A stretch of 64,000 bases of DNA from Ambrosia x helenae (lineage: Eukaryota; Streptophyta; Magnoliopsida; Asterales; Asteraceae). How positions within the stretch are numbered: the stretch's first letter is position 1; the number at the start of each line of letters is the position of its first letter. The notes under the pieces were generated by a model, which was not told the origin of the DNA, did no database searches, and saw only the letters and a list, made by a program, of their open reading frames with translations. A program made the translations under genes and the position numbers. Below are positions 1 to 11,879 of the stretch, one piece after another. The stretch lies in the NCBI GenBank assembly GCA_030844895.1, contig CM061228.1:36828626-36892625 (forward strand). The letters run 5' to 3'.

Positions 1-1020
1 ATCAAGATCTTAAACTGGTTTAAGAAAAGCAAGGTCACAAATGACACGAACAGGGGAGAATCGACAATCACGTCCGTAACAACAAAATAATGAAAAAAAA
101 TCCTTATCCATTATTTATATATATATAAATATATATACAACACATAGGATACCCTCATGATAGAATTTCTTAGAACTATCAGGTGCCTGTAAATTTGCAA
201 TAACGTGACGTCTGCGTTATCGAAAATTTACCTCACCAGATCATCCTATTAACCTCCATCATAAGTTATATCACGAGCACTCGTCACATTCATATAGTAA
301 CACGTATATATAACATAATATAATGTTTGTCGTGTGCGCCACTTTTCCCAGTGCTCTTCCCGTCTGCATTCCAGCTTCGCAGCATCATCGGCAAAACGAG
401 GTGCCTCATCAAGACGCCTTCGGCCCAACCCGACCTTGATGACATAGCATACTCCGAACCAGGGATGTGAGACCGCAGATGCTGCAACAATCACTTTGCC
501 AACTCGTCCAACTAACGCGACACGTGTGAGTGTTGTAGATACGTCCAAACTTGAGTCGACAACCATCGGCGATACGTTTTATTAACGAAACGTACTTATA
601 TATATACTTTACGTAAATGCACACGATATATAAGCAAGTAAGTTGTTTCACATACCATGAAACAATGACTCAGCTAACTCTATGTGAATAACCACTCTGA
701 TATCTAAAGTGATGACTCGCCAGTCACCAGTGAGGTATGCCTAGCCACCACGTGTTATTATCCCTTCTATATACCATTATAAAAAAAATACTCACTTCCT
801 ATTCACATAAGAAAAAAAAATAAATGTTCCTTGCGCCGAAGGAATGTACGCTGAGCTAGTGTGATACACTAATAGTCATGCAACAGATTTGGCAACGGTT
901 GGAATTCCAGTTCCTAGGCGTTCGTACTAAATATCATGTCTTAGAAATTTTTGGTCCCAACTTCAAAACAAACTCAGGTTAAAGCCTAGATATCTACCCA
1001 GACACCTAGTTCGCTAAAAC

Positions 1021-1037
1021 CTATGGCTCTGATACCA
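1021..1037 (-). other. Primer binding site, initiator tRNA-Met type
   Basis: On the minus strand the sequence TGGTATCAGAGCCATAG begins three bases after the LTR terminus. It complements the 3' end of initiator tRNA-Met, the usual primer of plant LTR retrotransposons. It fixes the orientation of the element as minus. Confidence 0.85.
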
Positions 1038-3654
1038 AACTGTCACACCCCGACTTTTCCCTTGTCGGATGCGACGTTTGGTGCCTTTGCCAGCGCAGCG
1101 GAAAGATGCATCTAAGACTCTTATATCCTGAACGCCATTGCTAACCCTCTAGGATCCCCGATCCCAATATACCGACTACTCCAACCGTGCCGTTACCAAA
1201 GTTTAAACCTGAAAGACATACTTAAAAAGTCAACATATAATGCTGGTGAGTTCACAAGTTTTATAAAAGAGTTGTAATAAGTTTGAAAAGATCATATCCG
1301 TTACTACTAGGTTATAAGAACGTTAGCTAGACGTTAAGTGTTTGTTTACTACTGCGGTTGGGAACCCATTACTATACGTTTATAAGTTGTTGAAGCTTGC
1401 CCAACAGTTTTGGCTATAACCGATGCCTCGGCGAGCCAGTAATAAGAGACAATATGCACCCGCCCGGCCCAGCCGTCGAGTGGGGTTTGTGAGGCCCAAT
1501 AGATCTATCCACATTTCCCCCGTTGTGCATCCCCGCACATTCATGGTTTCCCCCCTGGGACTTTCCATAAAAGCCGCATAGTATTTGTAAAGTAACCATA
1601 GTATAACATGACCTTTAGTAAGTAAGTATGTAAAATGTTTCTTCCCGAAAGTAAAACCAGTAAAAGTAGGGTCGTGACACTCACGCACCCATTTCATTTT
1701 TCAAAGACTTGTTCGTTTGGAATTCCTCAGGTTTGCATAAAAGAAGCATGTCTTCCACCCCGGAAACATTTATAAAACAGTAAAAAGTGGGGTCATGAAC
1801 TCACCTTAATTTCCATGCTAAGCTAGCAAATAAAGTCCAAAGCTTGACCGACTTCCTCGTGCCCTATTACAACAAAGGACACCTTAAAGTCTAACACGTA
1901 TAAACCTAGCCTATTATCCGGCTAAAAGGTAGTTTATCCAACTATCTAACTCGTGTGTAAAACCCGAGTACTAATATGCTTAACTCGACGAACCGATCGT
2001 AACTTATCTTACTTATGCGTTAACACACGACATAGTACCCAAGTTGCGCACTTTTCACTATTCGTGTGCACACCACGTTGGACTATATTATGAAACGTAT
2101 AACTTATCCTGAGCCGTAGCTCGTCTTATAATTATATTTTAGGAAAATATTCTTTGATGAAAATATAAGTATAGTTATTTAAAATCGATTAATAACAATA
2201 TCGCTTCTTTTCCAATCTTTAAAGGTTTCGAACATAAATTTTATATAATTCTTTCTCAAATAGGTTGAGCGTTTTATAATTCAAAACCGTTTAGATGGAA
2301 ATGTTTTAGTTACCAAAATCTTTGGAGATTGACACAAGTGACGCTCAACAAATATTATGTATTTGTTTTGGAAATATTGTTCGACGTTTTTCTTTAAATG
2401 TTGCAAGAAATCATTTATCAAAAACCTTTCCGCGATATTGTAGAAAACTACATTTGTCAAAATACTTGAAGATTGTTTATAATGAAATATACAAGAAACA
2501 TCGCCTTCGTTTACGCTTATAAATTTTATAAAATTTCGGCAGAGTTTCCTCTGTTTTTGTGCGAACCAGACAACACAAGTTGTCTAAAAATTCCCAAAAT
2601 CGACTTCAAAACACAAGACTACAATTCATTTATCCGCAATTCCAATTCAAACGAGACTTATACGTTTCGACGCTTTTATATGAAAACTATACTTATTTAT
2701 ATAAAGACACGACAATATATATATATTATAGTCCAACCAATTTAGTCCGATATCGATATTATAAGTCACGCATTTTAGTCACTATTACCGGTCGTCCGAT
2801 ATAATATGTAGTTAACATTTATTATTATTATTCGGTTCGTTCGCGAGTCAAAACTATTTTAAGAATATCGATGTATTTATATATATATATATATAATATC
2901 CACAACAAATATACAAATAAGAATTAAAGTATACCGATTCGTACGCGCGTAACCCGAAGCCACCTCGGACCGAACCAGATCTGACCCGTTGACCAAGTTT
3001 GACCGAGCCCGAACACGAACCCAAAACCGAATCTGACCCGATTTGATGAGACCCGTAATAGACCCATCTGAACCAAAACCAAACCCGGCCGAAACCAACA
3101 ACCAGACCACAACCGTGACCCAGCGAGCACCACTCCAGCCACCATCGGACCGCCGAGCCAAGCACCTTAACCAAAAACAGACCGGGACAAGAAACCGGAC
3201 AAAAACTCGAGCCCATTCCCAAAACAACCAAATCGGACCCAAGCCATAACCAAGACCACGCACCAACATCTGAACCATCTGGACTCGACCAAAACCCCGA
3301 ACCCGAGCACCATGTCGGACCCGAACCTAACCCGAGTCCCAAACTGAAACCATCGGACCACGCTATCCTGAACCGGACCAATGAACCACCGCCGCCGCTA
3401 CCTTCTACAACCACCACGACCACCATCATAACCGGACCACCACACCTAGGACCCGGCTTGAACCACCATCTGCTACACTCCTTCTTAACCTTAACCGGGC
3501 CACCACAACTCGAGACCCAAACCCGATCAGAACCCAACCAACCCAACCCGGCCCCCTGTGGGCTTCCCGAGCCACCACGCCGCCGCCACCACCCTCATGG
3601 TGGCCGGCCGGCTTTTGTAACAGAGGGGAGGAGAAGAGGGACAAGGGAGATGAA

Positions 3655-3722
3655 GAGAGAGAGTAAAGAGAGAGAGAGAGAGAGCTCGTGAGAGAGAGAG
3701 AGAGAGAGTAGAGAGAGAGAGA
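3655..3722. repeat. (GA)n microsatellite in the LTR
   Basis: Runs of GA dinucleotides broken by short interruptions. They lie just downstream (minus strand) of the candidate LTR start site, so they would be in the transcribed leader. Confidence 0.9.
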
Positions 3723-3786
3723 GGTTGCAGAGAGATGGGGGGGGTATGGCTGCGGGTTTCAAATGGAGGAAGAAGAAGATAAGGTT

Positions 3787-3796
3787 GCTTTTATAG
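3787..3796 (-). promoter_or_regulatory. Candidate LTR TATA box
   Basis: CTATAAAAGC on the minus strand lies about 330 bp into the LTR from its 5' edge and is followed by a CT-rich stretch. This fits a U3 promoter, with transcription starting near 3760. It is inferred from the motif and its position only. Confidence 0.5.
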
Positions 3797-4203
3797 TTAG
3801 GGTTGGTAGGTAGGTGAGGTATACCGCGTATCGAACCCGTTATCTCGCGAAACGTCCCGGTTTTATCTTAGGCCCGCTAATAAATTATAAAAAGTAGTCG
3901 GTTTTGTTCGAAATGCAAAACCGAGCATAGATATAAATATTTTTGATGCCCGACGCGTGTTTTCAGAACACGCGTTTAAATCGCGTTAATTTAACCGGTC
4001 GCAGTTTCGATCGTAAAAACAGTCAGTAAACTTCCGAAACTTAATAATTAACAATATTTAAAATAAATATTTAATTTTAATAATAAAAATCACGTCGGTG
4101 TAGATCGGAAGTTGCGGGTGTCACAATTATTGGGCCTAACGTTTAAGTGTTAAATGGGATTTCTATTTTAAAAATACACCCATATATATATATATATATA
4201 TAT

Positions 4204-4606
4204 AGGGTAAGGTTCTGTAGAAAACCCTAAATATTTGAGGTAACTCTATAAAACCCTTAAAAAACCTACTTTTCGAACTTTTTTTTTTGAAAAAATTAGG
4301 GCATGTAATATACATGTTTTTAAGTTTTTTGAGTAAAAAAAAATCAAAAAAGCGCCGAAAGGTTTTTTTTTTTTAAGAAAAATAAATATTTTTTCATCAT
4401 AACATATGTTACCAGTGCAAAAACAAGCTAACATATGTTATGATGCACAACTTATTTTATTTTTTAGAAAAAAAACCGCTCGGCGCTTTTTTGATTTTTT
4501 TGGCTTAAAACACTTAAAAACATGTATATTACATGCCCTAATTTAAAAAAAAAAAAAACCTCGGGAAGTAGGGTTTTCTGGGAGTTTTCTCAAAAAGGAG
4601 GGTTTT

Positions 4607-4608
<2 letters not shown>
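4204..4608. mobile_element. MITE-like element embedded in (TA)n
   Basis: About 405 bp flanked on both sides by TA dinucleotide runs. The two halves are inverted repeats: ATGTAATATACATGTTTTTA near 4305 matches the reverse complement near 4518-4540, and GGCGC-containing blocks pair further in. The outer ends read TATAGGG and CCTATA. It has no coding potential. Rice micron MITEs have the same habit of lying in (TA)n; the family here is not identified. Confidence 0.65.
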
Positions 4609-4669
<61 letters not shown>

Positions 4670-4875
4670 GGAATGTGATCATTTGAGAACTCATCCCAGT
4701 TGCGAGAACTTGAAAACTCCTCTGAACAATCACCAAGTGACACACCATCATATTTGCATTTTTTTGTATTTTTTTAATCAAGGGCAATAAAGTCTTTACA
4801 CACAATTAGTTAAGTGTATTTTAGTAAGAATAACACCCCACCCCACCCCACACCCAACCAACCCCACTAACTTTT

Positions 4876-4876
4876 A

Positions 4877-4946
<70 letters not shown>

Positions 4947-5043
4947 CAAGATCTGCTCTCTCTCTCTCTCTCATTTAAACTTCTCTCTCTCTCTTCTTCT
5001 TTCTCTATCTTCTTCTTTCTCGTTCTCTCTCTCTCTAAATAAC

Positions 5044-5096
<53 letters not shown>

Positions 5097-5436
5097 GGAG
5101 GAGGAGGAGGAAGACGACGACTGGTGTAGGTGGTGTTCGACGACGGTGGTGGCTAGAACAGGAAGACGACGCAATGTTGGTGGCTAGAACAGGAAGACGA
5201 CGCGACTGGGTGCAGTGGAGGTGATGAACAGGAAGGTTGGATCTGGGTGAAGGCGATGCGACGGTGGTGGGTTTTGGTGGTTCATGGCTGTGGAGGTCAT
5301 GGGTGGGTTATGGTGGTGCTTTGATGGGTGTGTGGTGGTGGTTTTGGGGGGTGGAGGTCTGGGTGAAGGCGACGGGTATGGTGGTGGATCTGGATCTTGG
5401 GGGTTATGGTGGTTGAAGGAAGAAGATGAACGGTAA

Positions 5437-5487
<51 letters not shown>

Positions 5488-5525
5488 CATTATTATTATT
5501 ATTATTTTTCTGTTGTGTGTTGTTG

Positions 5526-5579
<54 letters not shown>

Positions 5580-5580
5580 G
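4876..5580. repeat. Long trinucleotide and CT microsatellites
   Basis: (TAA)n at about 4876-4944, (CT)n at about 4957-5035, (AAT)n at about 5041-5098 and (TTA)n at about 5436-5580. The predicted poly-Ile, poly-Leu and poly-Asn frames here are translations of the repeats. Between 5099 and 5430 is a GA/GT-rich stretch with imperfect internal repeats such as GGAAGACGACG. Confidence 0.9.
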
Positions 5581-5779
5581 TTTTTTTATAAGATTTTTCA
5601 TGGCTTTTTGTGTGGGAAGATGATGATAATATCATGAAGATGATGATGTTTTTGAAGAAATGATGATGATGATGGTTTTTTTGTTGTTGTTTATAGATGT
5701 TTTCGTTTTATATATTGATGTAATATACAAATGTATAGATGGTTGTGGGACGTTTATAGTAGTGTAAATACGAATATAT

Positions 5780-6080
5780 AGATGGTTGTTTGGTTTTTAC
5801 ACTGATGTAAAATACAAATTTTTGGAGAAGTTTTGTGTATGGCAGATTTTTACACTGATGTAAATAATTACAACAGTGTAAATCATCCTCATTATATACA
5901 ATTTTTTTAGAGAACGTTTGTGTATGGCAGATTTACACTAGTGTAATTATTTACACCAGTGTAAATCATCCTCATTATATACAAATTTTTGGAGAAGTTT
6001 TGTGTTTGGCAGATTTACACTGTTACACCAGCGTAAATCATCCTCATTATATGTTTGTTTAGTTTTTTTACACCAGTATA
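5780..6080. repeat. Array of palindromic TTACACYRGTGTAA motifs
   Basis: About eight variants of a near-palindrome occur in roughly 300 bp, for example TTTACACTGATGTAAA, TTTACACTAGTGTAATT and TTACACCAGTGTAAAT. They are carried on a degenerate longer unit that includes AATCATCCTCATTATA and TTTTGTGTATGGCAGA. Similar motifs occur at 9.0-9.7 kb and through the MULE at 56-63 kb. Confidence 0.75.
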
Positions 6081-6599
6081 ATTTTTGTAAAGGTTTGTGT
6101 ATGATAGATTTACAATTGGTATAAATAATTACATAAATCACATAAAAAATATGGAAGTTTAAAAAATATAAGTCAATTAAAAAATAAAATAAAGTTTTTA
6201 AAAAAATAATTTTTTTAATAACTGAATAAAAAGTTAAATGAAATAAAGTAAAAAAATGAATATTTTAAAAAAATTTGTGTATGACAGAATGTTTAGTTTG
6301 CTTTTTTTTTAAGTAAATTAATTGGTTAATTTAATAATGGAATAAAAGTTTAAATAATACTTATATTAATTATTTCTCTCTCATGGGTTTTTACTTAAAT
6401 ACTCTTAAAAGTACTTTAATAGAATAAAAAAAATACTTATTAATCAAGTCAAGACAAAAGTCCCATCCTTGAATCTCAACCATTAGATCATCAAGATCAA
6501 TGATCCAGTTGAGTTCCTATGGTTCTCACAACTCAAGTGAGTTCTCAAACTATTCATTCCATATATATATATAAATATATATTTATATATATATATATA

Positions 6600-7656
6600 C
6601 TAGCTGATTACCCCGGGAGGGTCTCAGGGTTGAAAAATCTAATTTTACGTGATAACCTATTGCAAATGGCTCAAGTTAACTAACCACAAAATCTCTCAAT
6701 CATTGCATTTTCATAGTATTCTAATCAGTAATAACTCATATTCTCTAATCTAAAACCTAATCAGTAATCATCTAAAGAATCACTTATTTAAGCTGCAACT
6801 ATTAAAAAACTCATCACATCTCTCTAATTTCTCACATTCTAATGGCTCTTATAATTCCTAACCTAATCAACTAAACAAACAGTTAAGTTGGAAGTTGTAA
6901 TCATTGCATCTCATTATGCCACGTGGCACAATCAAGAGATGGTTGAGGCCACCATTGAACGCCACGTCAGCAACTATCATTTCTTTCCGGGAGCGTCCCG
7001 GGGTTGAAAAGTATAACCATTCTAATAATACTAATATTAATAGTAATAATTATTACTCTTGTAATTAAATAAATAAAAAAATAACATTGCTATAAGGTGA
7101 CACCATGTGTTGCAGTGTTGCGCGATTCTTTCTCCTAACTTCTCTTGATGAAGTATACCTAGTAAAATTCCAATGATAACATGGCGATTGAGCTGATTTT
7201 CAACATCGTAGATAAGAACCTGGTTTAAAAGAAAAAAACGTGATTAATGAATAACATGAACACTTTGTGTGTTTTTTTCCTGTATGAAAGAAACCCCACA
7301 AAAAATATTCGATTTTTCTCCGTTTTTTATATAGGACTATGGTACTCGTTGGAAAGATAATAAAACGCTTGTTAATTTGGTGTAATTTTTTTCTTTAAAA
7401 AATCCCGTATATAAAAGATATAAACGTTTAAAAATTATGGGAGGAAACATGAGAGAGAAAATTTTAAATTTATTTTAAATTCTTTTTTTCCTAAAATAAC
7501 TCAATTTAATTTAGGGTTTTATGTTTATATTTTTTTTTAATTAAAAAAGGAAATAGTTCAAAAACACTAAAATCTTTCAATTATGATGCCACGTGGCACT
7601 CTCAAGGAGAGGTTAAGGCCTCCATTGCACGTCACGTCAGCATATACGTTTTCTTT
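6600..7656 (-). mobile_element. Putative minus-strand Helitron(s)
   Basis: Read on the minus strand, the sequence ends GGGGTAATCAGCTAG followed by host T, the form of a Helitron 3' end. A GC-rich hairpin (CCCTGAGACCCTCCCGGGG, with G-T pairs) lies just before it. A second, perfect hairpin (CCGGGACGCTCCCGG) lies near 6985-7005. The block ATGCCACGTGGCAC followed by CACGTCAGCA occurs at 6916-6985 and again at 7583-7650, which suggests two related units in tandem. The 5' end near 7650 runs into (TA)n and is not clear. No Rep/helicase gene. Confidence 0.45.
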
Positions 7657-7681
7657 TATATATATATATATATATATATAT

Positions 7682-7856
7682 GATTTGGTTCAAATGAGAA
7701 CTTTTTCCCAAATTGAGAACTGAGAGAACCATTCTGAACCACAGATTTCTCTAAGGAAAAATTTTTTATTTATTTATTTTTTTTTTGCTTTATCCCAAAT
7801 TGAGAATGCTTCTCTCAGTTTTCAAACATGGATTAGTTCTCTTAAGATCCCTACCC
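7682..7856. mobile_element. Short MITE in (TA)n, GAGAAC family
   Basis: About 175 bp between TA runs. The left side carries AAATGAGAAC, ATTGAGAACTGAGAGAACCA and then CCACAGAT, in the same order as the left end of the MULE at 53188 (GAGAAC, TGTGAGAACTAGAGAACCA, CCATAGAT). The right side ends GATCCCTACCCTATA. It is non-coding and reads as a much-shortened derivative. Confidence 0.55.
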
Positions 7857-7878
7857 TATATATATATATATATATATA

Positions 7879-7927
7879 CCATTTGGTTCTCTCCTTAATT
7901 AAATGGTGGTTCTTAAATGATCAAAAT

Positions 7928-7984
<57 letters not shown>

Positions 7985-8006
7985 TGGTGGTTCTTAAATG
8001 ATCAAA

Positions 8007-8041
<35 letters not shown>

Positions 8042-8769
8042 GACCTTTTTTACGTCATAATTACGTCAGGTCTTATGCACATGTGCATTTTGCTGTTATA
8101 TATATACATACATATACCGTATGCACATGTGCATTTCACTTTTAGAGCACACTTTTGAATAAATTATCAATTGCCATAATGAAATGATCATTAAATGGAC
8201 ATGATATGATATATAAGGTGGAAAAAAAATTATTCAATGATCTTTAAAAAAATGCAAAGTGCATTTCACTATTATAGTTAGTTTTTTTTTTCATGGGTTT
8301 AGCTTTAGGGTTTAGTTTTTAGGTATGATGGGAATGGGGTTAGGTTTTTTGGGGTTGTTGGTGAATAAACTTAAAAAAACCTCTATATAAAACTATAAAA
8401 TAAGATAATTGTACTACATGCACATGTGCATTTCACTATTATAGTTATGTTTTTTAATGGGTTTAGCTTTAGGGTTTAGTTTTTGGGTATAGTTTTTGGG
8501 TATGGTGGAAGAGGGGTATCTTTTTTTGGGGGATGGGATGGAGCGTTTTGGTTTTTTGGGGGGGGGGGTGTGGGGTTAGCTGCACATGTCCATTTAACAA
8601 TTGGGGGGGGGGGGTGGGGCGGTGTGGGGGATTGGGGGTTTAGGTTTTTAGGGAGTGAGGTGGGTGGGTTTAGGTTTTTAGGGGTTGGAGGTGGGGTTTT
8701 TAGGTTTTTTTTTGTTTGTGTTGACAATGGTACTCTGGTTCTCTCCCTAAAGTTAGTTCTCGTATAATC

Positions 8770-8777
<8 letters not shown>
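7879..8777. mobile_element. Fragmented (TA)n-embedded elements
   Basis: A 33-bp block beginning TAAATGGTGGTTCTTAAATG occurs twice, at about 7900 and 7980, separated by (TA)n. A further unit ends at 8777 with GTTCTCTCCC and CCCTACCCTATA. The terminal words match those of the neighbouring elements, so I read this as nested or broken copies. The interior has short repeats (GCACATGTGCATTT three times; GGGTTTAGCTTTAGGGTTTAG twice) and G-rich runs at 8555-8720. No gene. Confidence 0.45.
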
Positions 8778-8816
<39 letters not shown>

Positions 8817-8823
<7 letters not shown>

Positions 8824-10262
8824 GTTCAATTAGGAACCAACCCTTAGTTAGGAACTTTAGGAACCAATCTCATCCATCCATCTTCAATGGCATAATGGTA
8901 AATATGTTAAACATTAATTAACTTTTTAATTAAATCAAGGGGTAATATTGTCTTTTGGTATTTGAGTTTTAATAGGTTATTTAGTATACATTGTAACTGA
9001 CAAAACACAACTAATATCATTTGTGCGTTTCTTGTGTACATCATTGCTACAAAAACATTATACTGTACGATAACATTAAACAACTATACGTCAGTGTATA
9101 TTCATATTCCAACAAGTATACATCAGTGTATAGTCCAATCATTGCTACAAAAACATTATACTGTACGATAACATTAAACAACTATACGTCAGTGTATATT
9201 CATATTCCATGCACTCACATGAAACTGATAGGTTGGTCTTATCAAGAGTAACCTGAAACAAAGAAAAGGGTTGTTTAGCATATACATCAGTGTATACATA
9301 CAATATACATCAGACCCTAATAAAATTGATGCTATAGAACAATGTTTAGTATCGTCATATTCAAACAATTATACATCGGTGTATAGTCCAATCATTGCTA
9401 CAAAAACATTATACTGTACGATAACATTAAACAACTATACGTCAGTGTATATTCATATTCCAACAATTATACATCAGTGTATAGTCCAATTAGTACTACA
9501 AAAACATTGTACTGTACCATAATATTCAACAAATATACGTCAGTGTATATTCATATTTCAACAATTATACATCAGTGTAAAGTCCAATTATTTCGCAAAA
9601 AAATACACTACCGTATAACTCTTTGTACTTCGAAAACTGCTATTTCGCAACATGATCTGAATTATACACCGGTGTATAATTCCAAAATTTTGTACGTAAA
9701 AAAAAATTTTGTACGTAAAAAAAGTGCTCTGTATAATACAAAACTGCTATTTCGCAAAACTGAATCCCTAATACAAATCACAAAAACTTGAATTGCGAAC
9801 AAAACGTAATTAAAAAACTAAAAAAAAAATACACAAATACCTTGATTCTCAACACGATTTAGCAAAAAAGGTTGTGATTGTGTATCATGATCCTCAATAT
9901 CGTGAGAAACTGATTGAATGTTTTCATGTATATGATTATTATCCATCACTTGTTTATCTTAATCAATGGAAGCCGGATCTTTTTCTATTGTTTCTCTCTT
10001 TGAAAATCGATCGTACGTGATGTTGAGAGATTGGAGGAAGGCAATTGAGTGATATTAGGAGGAAGTTATGAATTCTTATAAAAAAGATTAATGCAATCAA
10101 ATGTGTATTTATTAACTTCCACTTTTAAAACTTTTTTTTAATTAAAATATAAATCATAATTGTTCAATTATCATCCTACCCTTAGATCAAGATTAAAAGA
10201 TGTATAGCTCAGATTGGTTCCTAAGTTCTTAACTAGTACCTTGGTTCCAAATTGATCTTTAT

Positions 10263-10264
<2 letters not shown>
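8817..10264. mobile_element. Non-autonomous (TA)n-embedded element with about 54-bp TIRs
   Basis: A 1,448-bp element between long TA runs. The left end GGGTAGGGTTCAATTAGGAA and the right end, reverse-complemented (GGATAAAGATCAATTTGGAA), align through to AGGAACCAATCT about 54 bp in. The interior carries a palindrome array (see 9080-9680) and no convincing gene. The open frames at 9021-9791 are translations of the array. The ends are distantly like those of the GAGAAC elements nearby. Confidence 0.7.
9080..9680. repeat. Tandem array of TACRTCAGTGTATA palindrome units
   Basis: About eleven copies of TACGTCAGTGTATA, TACATCAGTGTATA or TACACCGGTGTATA, set in longer repeated blocks that include CTACAAAAACATTATACTGT and ATATTCATATTCCAACAA. 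Copies of the longer block begin near 9045, 9140, 9395 and 9495, so spacing is irregular and this is not a CRISPR. The position inside a TIR element suggests protein-binding sites, which is inference. Confidence 0.8.
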
Positions 10265-10304
<40 letters not shown>

Positions 10305-10308
<4 letters not shown>

Positions 10309-10826
10309 CCCAAGCCGAATGGCCTCCTTGGGTTGGGCCAAAGCCGCCCTTGTTCGTATAAGTGTAAAAGGTGGCTCATGCATAAACATGCTTACGAGCG
10401 ACTAGAAAATTAATAGTTCAGATTATATGGATCACATAATATATCTAAGTCGTATATTATCTCATTGGACTCATTTTTACTTTTCACTTATCACCGTTGT
10501 TCTCTTGGTTTTCCTATCGACTCTTTTGACGTTCGTTGATCTCGTTTCTTCACATGTCATCCATTCGTCATTTAGGTACATTTCGAGGACCCGTTTGTAG
10601 TGTACGTTTTGTGATAGTGTAACTTGTATTCAACAATTGTTAATCATCGTATTGAATAGGATAGATTGATCGAAACCAAAACAAAAACCGGTATGAGCCA
10701 TATAGATCTTCACGACTCGCATAACATGAATTCATTATATGAATCATGAGTCCCTTTATGACAAGCAGTCATGAGCACCTTTAAAGAGAAAAGGTTTAAG
10801 GATTAGTTGATCCAAGACTACATGAC
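10305..10826. other. No gene recognised
   Basis: About 520 bp between a (TA)n run and a hAT-like MITE. It starts GAACCCAAGCCGAATGGCC after the TA run. I see no coding motif, no clear terminal repeat and no RNA gene here. Confidence 0.6.
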
Positions 10827-11669
10827 TAGGGCTACAAACAAACTGAACTTTCAGCGAACTATTCATGAACCGTTTGCGGGAAGTTCGCTTAATAAAAGAA
10901 CAAACACGAACAAAATATTCCATTCGCTTTGTTAAACGAACGAACATGAACAACAACCGCCTTCTTTGGTTTATGTTCGTGAACGTTTGATAACATGTTC
11001 GTTTATGTTCGATAGTTTATTAGGAGTTTTAATTTTTTGTATTCTTTTATTTTTATTTTTTTTTACCAAAATAAATAATATATGTGAGGTAAATATATGA
11101 GTATATGAGATCAATAAACCTACTTTTAGTATCCAAGCTCATTATATGTTTCCACGTTCCAACACCGACGCTCTCCACATCCGACACCCTTTCCCATCCA
11201 TCTCTAATGCCCTTCTCCATTCACCTCCGAGGCGAACTTAGTTTTTTGGGACACTACTTTATTATGGCTACTAATATTATGTTAAGTACTAAGTATGTTT
11301 AGACAATTAGGTTATAATTTGGGTGGATCTAACTAATGTCTTAATGTATGTGAATTCAATCATATTCGAAAGTTAATATATGTCCGTTTGTGTTTGTTTC
11401 CGTTCATGAACACTTATTTGTGTTCGTTTGTTTTCATGAACACTTGTTTGTGTTCGTTAATGTACGTTTGTGTTCGTGTGCGTTCATGAACAAAATTAAC
11501 AAACGAACACAAACACGAACGTTTTCTTAACAAATGAACACAAACAGAAAATCTTATTCGATAAGTGTTCATGAACTGTTCATGAACACATATATTCCTT
11601 AACAAACAAACATGAAAAACGCTTTGTTTGTGTTCGTTCGGTTCGTTTGCAGCTGTATACATACCTCTA
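10827..11669. mobile_element. hAT-like MITE rich in GTTCGTTT words
   Basis: The left end TAGGGCTACAAACAAACTGA and the right end, reverse-complemented (CAGCTGCAAACGAACCGAAC), form imperfect TIRs. Direct flanks TACATGAC and ACCATGAC resemble an 8-bp target duplication with mismatches, as in hAT elements. Both arms are rich in GTTCGTTTGTGTTCGT and its complement and can fold back on each other. The centre (about 11040-11400) is unrelated AT-rich sequence. No gene. Confidence 0.6.
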
Positions 11670-11879
11670 CCATGACTTAGTTGTGCACACGCTGATGAGG
11701 ACCCGCAGATCACCATCAAAGGCCAAGTGGTTCTACAGTCGAGCAAGTTCAAGTATGTGAAATCGATTAAAGCGATGAGACAATAATAGATACGTAGCCA
11801 ATGTGTCCAACTAGGCTAGTGTAGATGGAGTGAATCCACATGGTATTGTGCGGCAACTAGTTCTAACTAAATTGATGAG

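Larger units (their letters stand above)
1..4125 (-). mobile_element. LTR retrotransposon, 5' part only (LTR, PBS, leader), continuing left of the window
   Basis: Read on the minus strand, an LTR (4125 to 1041) is followed by a primer binding site and about 1 kb of leader. The internal region then leaves the window at position 1. The LTR ends are TGTCACACCC and GGGTGTCACA, and the PBS begins TGGTATCAGAGCC, as in Ty3-gypsy chromoviruses and many copia elements. No gag or pol motif is visible in 1-1020. The 105-residue minus-strand frame at 249-566 matches nothing I recognise. The length of the LTR and its termini suggest a gypsy (Tekay-like) element, but this is inference. Confidence 0.75.
1041..4125 (-). 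repeat. 3,085-bp LTR of the left-edge retrotransposon
   Basis: The LTR starts TGTCACACCC and ends GGGTGTCACA, so its ends are inverted repeats of each other as usual. Inside are a GC-rich low-complexity block (about 2940-3600) rich in CCGGACC-like words, a (GA)n run near 3655-3722 and a TATA box on the minus strand. Several open frames, including a 230-residue one at 2854-3546, follow the low-complexity composition and are not genes. The partner LTR lies outside the window. Confidence 0.75.
4670..6560. mobile_element. Non-autonomous (TA)n-embedded element with GAGAAC-type TIRs
   Basis: A 1.9-kb element between (TA)n runs. The left end has TTTGAGAACTCA followed by GTTGCGAGAAC. The right end, reverse-complemented, has TTTGAGAACTCACTTGAG followed by GTTGTGAGAAC, giving imperfect TIRs of about 40 bp. 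The right end continues in homology with the left end of the MULE at 53188: both have TGAGAAC, then GTGAGAAC, then TAGATCTT/TTGATCTT, GTGATC/ATGATC and GGTTGAGA. The interior holds trinucleotide microsatellites, a GA-rich patch and an array of palindromic ACACTGATGT-like motifs. No gene is seen. Confidence 0.65.

Noticed and set aside
249..566. 105-residue minus-strand frame as gag of the left-edge element
   Set aside because: No gag motif and no in-frame continuation; it may be leader sequence. The element's gag would lie left of the window.
2854..3546. 230-residue open frame on the minus strand, rich in Gly, Ser, Trp and Val
   Set aside because: It follows the GC-rich low-complexity block of an LTR, overlaps several other open frames, and has no domain pattern.
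5297..5635. Open frames made of poly-Ile or poly-Asn
   Set aside because: Direct translation of (TTA)n/(AAT)n microsatellites.
7883..8158. 91-residue frame with an Ile-Tyr repeat
   Set aside because: Translation of (TA)n; flanking residues come from non-coding element ends.
8476..8767. Pro-rich and Gly-rich frames on opposite strands
   Set aside because: G-run low-complexity sequence inside a non-coding element.
9080..9680. Regular palindromic repeats as a CRISPR-like array
   Set aside because: Spacers are repeated and uneven, the sequence is eukaryotic, and the array lies in a TIR element.
9021..9791. Open frames with repeated YTSVYS peptides
   Set aside because: They arise from the palindromic tandem array; the same array reads open in more than one frame.
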